Assembly (NCBI GenBank): GCA_015501055.1
Contig: JADNYV010000001.1
Coordinates: forward strand, 620,001 to 684,000
From: Mucidula mucida
Taxonomy: Eukaryota; Basidiomycota; Agaricomycetes; Agaricales; Physalacriaceae
Direction of reading: 5' to 3'
DNA length: 64,000 nt
Below the pieces are notes generated by a model. That model worked only from the letters and a program-made list of their open reading frames with translations. It had not been told where the DNA came from and searched no databases. Below are positions 59,053 to 64,000 of the stretch, in pieces (within the stretch, counting starts at the first letter, position 1; every line of letters begins with the position of its first letter). The translations under genes and the position numbers were made by a program.

Positions 59053-61716
59053 ATGGCAGCGATTGAGACACGGCTCATTTCAGCTTTCGAATCCTTCCTT
59101 CAAATCGCACACGAGCCCTGCAACAGTCCCTCTGTCCACGATTTCGCCTCACAATGGCATTCGCTCTATACAGATACAATGGGAAAGCTGGACGAATCTA
59201 GCGATTTACATTACAGGATCGCCGACGCCATGGATGTGATGACTCGAGGCCTTTTGCATTTGTCTGTTGCGGAAGACGAGATGGCGGACCTTCTTGTCGA
59301 GAAGCAAGGAACAGTTAAAGCGGGACTGATACCACGACGTGCTACGCCACCGTCAGCCAAAAGGCAGTCTTCGCCTACACTTTCGTCCGCCTCTCCGTCC
59401 CGCGAGGCCTCTCCCGCAGACTTTTTGGACTCGTCAACGCCTAGGCCTTCTCTGTCGCCTGTCGCTTCTCCCCGCGTACCCTCTTTTGACCTCGCGAATA
59501 CCACAGAGCAGTTCGTTCATAGGCTGGTGCCAATAACGCCACCCAGACCACGGCGGGATAACTCTAATGAGGCCATCTCCCCGTCATCTCCTTCTATAGC
59601 GTTGACACTGAAGACCTTTTCAAACAAGGAGGAAGTCTCATCAGGATTGTTGTCGCGCACGGCCACTGAGGACGAAAACTCTCAGAGTAGTGCTTCTCCA
59701 CCCGATCGTACTGCAGGTGCGTTTTGCCTCGTTTGGGCCTCGATTGCACCGTTGACAGCTTCAAACTCAGGCACTCAGAGCGTTGCTGTTGAAGACCATG
59801 GTATGTCTCTGCCTCTTGTGCATGTGGGTCTCGACTGACATACTTCAAGGCGTAGAGCTCCGAACAACGACGCCTGACGCACTTCAAGAATTAGGAGGTG
59901 CTTCCTCCCAAGCAGCAGGTCTGTTTGTTTTGACATTTCTAGAGGAGCCATATATTGATCCTTCCCGTTGTCATTGAAGCAGAACTAACGTCCGTCTCGA
60001 AACCTGCCCCCACAACGCCACGGTCCCCATCACCAATTGTGGACTTTGATTCACATGCCGAGTTTTCTTCCCTTGCGACCCAAGAATCCCGCAAAGGGTC
60101 CTGTTTACCACCTGCATACATCAGACCACTCCTCACGCACCTTGTGGCAAAGCCCTATAACTTGTACCCATCCAAAACTCTCATATCGGAAATTGCTCTC
60201 TCGAGCGATACGTCCGAAAAAGACATGAACGCCTACCTGAGCCAGTTGCGCTCAAGACTGGGATGGAACGCAATCCGCAAAAAGTACTTTCCTCCAACGC
60301 AATGGAGCATCAACGAGATGCTTGCGTGGCTGGATGGGTATTGGCAGTACACGCACTCCGAGCTTCCTTCGCTCAAGGATTATGATTTCTATATGGGTGC
60401 GAACGGCATCAGCGGCACAATGTGCGGGCTGGACGTTCGATTGGCGGTCTTGCATGACGACTTGAGAGGCATTTACGACAGGATGATAGGGAGGGAGGGT
60501 GAGGGTAGTGATGTTGGCAAGGCGATCAAGGAGGGCCTTAAATGGTCGGGCAAGCACGAGTGGGAAAAGAAGAGGCAAGAGCTTGAGAAACAAGGCGAGG
60601 CGTTGAGGAAAGTGCAGAGGGAGGAAGAGAGAAGTCTCAAGAGGAAGCTTGTGGACGACGAGGACTATGACGACGAGGGAGCGGCTAGACAAGTACCGCG
60701 CGCCCGCGTGGTCTCTGCACCTCAACCTCAAAGCAAGAAACGTGGTCGTTCAGAGTCTCCGGAATCTGAAGACGATGGGGACTCGACGCCGCCGCCACCC
60801 GCTAAGCGACATTGTTCACTCCCAACGATGTCGTTGTCGACACCGCCAGATCTCGCCAATTGGTTCAAAGTTCAGACGCCGATGTCGACGTGGGACGCAC
60901 CGGTGACGTTGAAGGCCTTTAGCTACGGCACAATGCCGATGCCGTCGCTCGTCGACGATGATAGCGACTCAGAGAGGGGAAGTAGTGTTGGACGTGAGTA
61001 TCCTTTTGTTTTTGGCTCCTTTTCGTTTGTTTGGTTTCGTGGCGCAGTCATGGTGTTCTGTGCGTTGGTGTCTCGTCAGTTGTGGCCGATTAGAACGCAG
61101 GCCAGCGTCGATGGTAAGGAGGGGAGGAAGGAAACAACGAGTTTCCATTTCAAATGCTTTTATATCCCCTGGTCCTTTATCTGTCCATTCTCGGCGATTT
61201 CTATTGTTTCTGCATATCCAATTCTTGGATCCATATTGGGTCAGATGGTCTTGTTCGGCGTTGGGCCATTGCGTTTCATTTTTCAATTGTTCCTCTCCGT
61301 TCCATTTCGTTAACGACGATGCTGACTCGACATCTTATCTAGCATCTACACCTGATTCTTCAGAACATGTCGACCTTCCTTCGTTCGATTTCTCAAGCTT
61401 GGTGCAACCTATGGATTATGGAGGGATGCCGAAGCCATTCGAGCTTAACGTTCCTACACTCCCAGATGTTGCATTCCCCGAGCTTCTCAACGCCCAGAAT
61501 CTCAACATTGACCTTTTCGCTGGTCTGTCTGCCGCGCCGGCATCCACAGGCAAGGACCTCCCGTCACTATCCAGCTCTGACCAGTTCATTTCCATCCCGA
61601 CATCTGATGAAGCTCCGTTTGATTTCGGTGACCCCCAATCCTGGAGTTTCAACTATGAGGGCTTGGATCTAGGGAGTATGGGCTTTGATCTGAACTTTGG
61701 GTTGGATGGCGTGTGA
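59053..61716 (+). CDS. HD1-type homeodomain mating-type protein with degenerate recognition helix
   Basis: This is the HD1 partner of the A mating-type pair. ATG 59053 starts MAAIETRLISAFESFLQIAH, a helical N-terminus for allele discrimination. After a Ser/Pro-rich region the homeodomain lies at about residues 295-355: PYNLYPSK, SEKDMNAYLSQLRSRLGWN and AIRKKYF. The HD1-specific R(x)GWNxxRKK(Y/H)F tail is clear, but helix 3 has Tyr, Leu and Gln where W48, F49 and N51 are expected. Downstream are a charged coiled region (WEKKRQELEKQGEAL), basic clusters KKRGR and PAKRH that fit a nuclear signal, and a final acidic/aromatic exon (FDFGDPQSWSFNYEG). Introns are near 59719, 59802 and 59921, and a 349-nt intron lies at 60994-61342. 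Length is about 715 residues. Confidence 0.88.
60994..61342 (+). other. Long intron of HD1
   Basis: The donor CGTGAGT is at 60993-60999 and the acceptor CTAG at 61339-61342. Splicing joins the SDSERGSSVG exon to PSTPDSSEHVDLP in frame. At 349 nt it is six to seven times longer than nearly every other intron here. The upstream frame stays open into it until 61313. Confidence 0.65.
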
Positions 61717-62408
61717 GAGGGAACGAGCAGTCTTCGTTCTTCTGCCCACCAAGTGTGTGGTCCCGCCTTTACAGGCCAGAGGGATGTGGATACGCCGGTC
61801 GTATTCCTGCCCTTCTCCCCTCCGCCAGCGCCGCGGACATGACATCGCGTCGCGTCCCATACCTGCCTTGGGTCGCTCTGATGTCACGTCGCGCCGCTCG
61901 CTGCGCCTCATATGCCGCTTGTTGTAGCCCTCACCGCGTGGAGACACAAACTTATGGTCTCATCTGTTTGCATTCATATCTACGCACTTCACTCACACCC
62001 ACTCGCACTCAAACATACAATTATACCCCCCAAACACTATGCTTTTATGTCTATGTTTTCGTCTATGCTTTTTCTCGCTATCGCTATTGCTATCGTTATT
62101 GTATCATTATTATTGTTTTCTTTTACCACTACTGTATTGATATTTCCGTACGAAACGATGAAGAACTTGCTTGCAGAATGACGCTCTTTGCAGCTGGCGA
62201 ACTCCGCTAAAAGAGGTGGTGGGCAAACTTGCGTCCCACACTTCCTCTTTTTCCAGTGGTACCATTCGGTGTCATACGGTATATAGAGTAGGAATAGATA
62301 ACCTTATGTAGTGCGGTGTCCATATTAAAAACTTTTTCCCAATACTATCACGCATCAACGCATTAACTTATAACCTAACGAAAAGTACGACTACACGAGT
62401 CCATCACT
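61717..62408. other. Intergenic between convergent HD1 and membrane-protein gene
   Basis: These 692 bp are 3' flanking sequence. A T-rich pseudo-repetitive tract (CTATCG/TATTGC-like) lies at about 62070-62150. No gene is supported. Confidence 0.4.
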
Positions 62409-63700
62409 CTAGCGCTTCCCACCTTGAACAGGCGGCGTATACCCCGGCGGGGGCCCATCCGACGCCCACTGCAGCATATTCATCTGCTGGCGCAACGCCG
62501 CTATCTGCGCCTTGAGCTCGTCCATCTCCTCGTCCCGTCCCCCCGGCGTCTGCGCCATCTCGTTCTGTATCGCGCGCATCTGCGCCTGCAAGCGCGTGCG
62601 CCGCGGGTCTATGGGGGATGCGGGGGGTGCGGCGCCGGGTGGGAGTGAGGACGACGATGCTGCAGCGGACATGACGATGGCGCCGCTTGGTAAGGAGGAT
62701 ACGACGTCTTGGGGTATATACGACGAGGACCTCATAGGGGTGTATTCAGAGGAAGAGGAGGATGGAGTAGTGAAAGCGGGATAATTGTATTCGGTGAGCG
62801 GAAGGAGCGACTGCGCGTTGTCGTTATAGGGCGAGGACCTGGACATGGGTGGCTCGTGGTTAGGGTTATGGTACCGGCGGCGCCGCTTGAGGAAGAACAA
62901 GATGGCTAGTCCGACTCCGAGCGCGGCGGCGAGTCCGCCGACTACGCCTCCGACGATGGCGCCAGTCGAGGAAGATGAGCCATGGCCATGAGAGGAAGAT
63001 GAGGTGGCGGAAGAAGAGGTTGAGGTAGAACTTGCTGTACCAGAGGCCGCCGCGTCTTCATCATATCTACAGGACCGTAAATGAGATGCATGATTTCGCT
63101 TCTGGAGGCGCGCGAACACACGTACGTATACACCGCATAGTCAAAGCTGACAAACACATTATAGTCAACGCCCGATGTGCTGACCAGCACGCTGTGCGCG
63201 CGCTGCTCGAGCCCCGCCACCGAGAATGCAAGCGCGTTGTACTCCAGCGCCGTTGTGATATCAGAGGGCGTGTGCGTGAACAGCCCGGCGCGCTCATCGT
63301 CCAGCGTGAAATTGCACTCCGTCCTCGTCGTAATGCCGCTTCCCTCGTTGTTGGCGAGGATAAAGTACACATACAACGCAACGCCTGTTTTGTTTGTTGG
63401 TATACATAAGAAAGTAGCAAGTAGGAGTAACGCACCCTCAAAAGAAAAAGAAATATTGGTCGACCCAAGGGTCGGATTATAAGTGGCCGCCATCCAAGTG
63501 CCGTCGAACGCTGAGGACGGGGAGGGCTGTATCGCGCACCGCGCGCAGTGCGTGCCGTCCCAGGCGCTCATGGGCTGATACACGGGCACCACGCCCGTTT
63601 CCGAGTCGCCGTTAGTGTCATCGATGGTGCGATTGACGCGCGCGCCGCGGGCGCAGTTTGCTAGCAAGCAAAGCAAGACGAGAAAGCAGGCGCCCATCAT
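62409..63700 (-). CDS. Single-pass membrane protein with extracellular domain and cytosolic coiled coil
   Basis: No named family is recognised with confidence. ATG 63700 gives MMGACFLVLLCLLANCARG, a signal peptide with cleavage likely after the Ala/Gly stretch. The extracellular part (WDGTHCARCAIQPSPSSAFDGTWMAATY, then FSFEGVALYVYFILAN across an intron) resembles the lumenal domain common in agaricomycete one-TM proteins. A Ser/Thr-rich stalk (TSSTSTSSSATSSSSHG) leads to one membrane helix (IVGGVVGGLAAALGVGLAILFFL) and a stop-transfer cluster KRRRR. The cytosolic part ends in a coiled coil (LQAQMRAIQNEMAQ, ELKAQIAALRQQMNML). Two introns are present; TAG is at 62409-62411. A surface sensor or wall-anchor role is possible. 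I cannot show that it is the beta-flanking gene. Confidence 0.72.
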
Positions 63701-64000
63701 CAAAGTTGGGTCGTCAAAAACATGGAAAGTGTCAGTGATATGTATGGAATCAGGCACTAGGCTTTAGCGCGCCAGGGCCGTTTGATTGACAGGTTTTCCC
63801 CGGCGGGAGTAGAGTATTCTTCGCGCTGGCACTAGTGTGTACATTTATGATTATGGTCCTGGCCCCCCCCAGAGAAATTTCAAGGCGGTGGTAGAGGTGC
63901 GAGATTATGCCACCCGTCACATGACCGGAAAGACGCAACGACGCTCAAGGACATCTCAACGACCGTGGCTCAATTGGAAACTACGACGGACTCAAAGCTT
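63701..64000. other. 5' flank of the membrane-protein gene, window end
   Basis: These 300 bp lie upstream of the minus-strand membrane-protein gene and hold no supported gene. A short C homopolymer is at about 63863-63870. Confidence 0.4.

Noticed and set aside
62409..63700. Identification of the membrane-protein gene as the beta-flanking gene of the A locus
   Set aside because: The position next to the HD pair invites this, but I cannot recall enough of the beta-fg sequence to match it. The features seen are generic for one-TM agaricomycete proteins.

Overview
The window is nuclear DNA from a basidiomycete of the Agaricomycetes (mushroom-forming) type. Genes are packed closely on both strands. 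Most carry several GT-AG introns of about 45-65 nt, and there are basidiomycete-restricted families such as DUF6593 and the HD1/HD2 homeodomain pair. I recognise no rRNA, tRNA, CRISPR array or transposon. Gene models were built by hand: introns were placed so that conserved family motifs read through.

Layout. 0-5 kb: TTI1 and a convergent dCMP deaminase (DCD1). 5.5-14 kb: a fused p-aminobenzoate synthase (PAB1), two DUF6593 genes, a basic low-complexity protein and a dialkylglycine-decarboxylase-like aminotransferase. 14-29 kb: an IPNS-like dioxygenase, the NEDD8 E2 UBC12, 5-hydroxyisourate hydrolase, RRP1/Nop52, an FBXO21-like F-box/YccV protein, RSC9, COG1, a 7TM protein and the tiny Sec61 gamma gene. 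29-43 kb: a mitochondrial PPR protein, an ARMH3 (DUF1741) protein, a TMEM115-like protein, a wax-synthase-like MBOAT, a ricin-B-type lectin, a RING protein, FAM32A and a chromatin-type protein similar to RSF1/WHIM proteins. 43-56 kb: mitochondrial intermediate peptidase (OCT1/mip), dynamin DNM1, an O-fucosyltransferase-like protein and a Cps1/hyaluronan-synthase-like GT2. 56.8-61.7 kb: two divergent homeodomain genes. 62.4-63.7 kb: a single-pass membrane protein.

The central system is a mating-type A (HD, MAT-A) locus. A typical-homeodomain HD2 gene and an HD1 gene with a degenerate homeodomain are transcribed away from each other across 193 bp. The classic flanking gene mip lies about 10 kb away, and PAB1, a known A-linked marker in Coprinopsis, is on the same window. 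Three genes and two gene-poor gaps separate mip from the homeodomain pair.

A second notable point concerns three genes: PAB1, the aminotransferase and the O-fucosyltransferase-like gene. Together they hold eight places where conserved protein continues in another frame, each explained by one missing base, often in a homopolymer. Larger neighbours show none. This could be local sequence error or recent decay. Three introns with GC-AG borders are also needed to restore conserved motifs.
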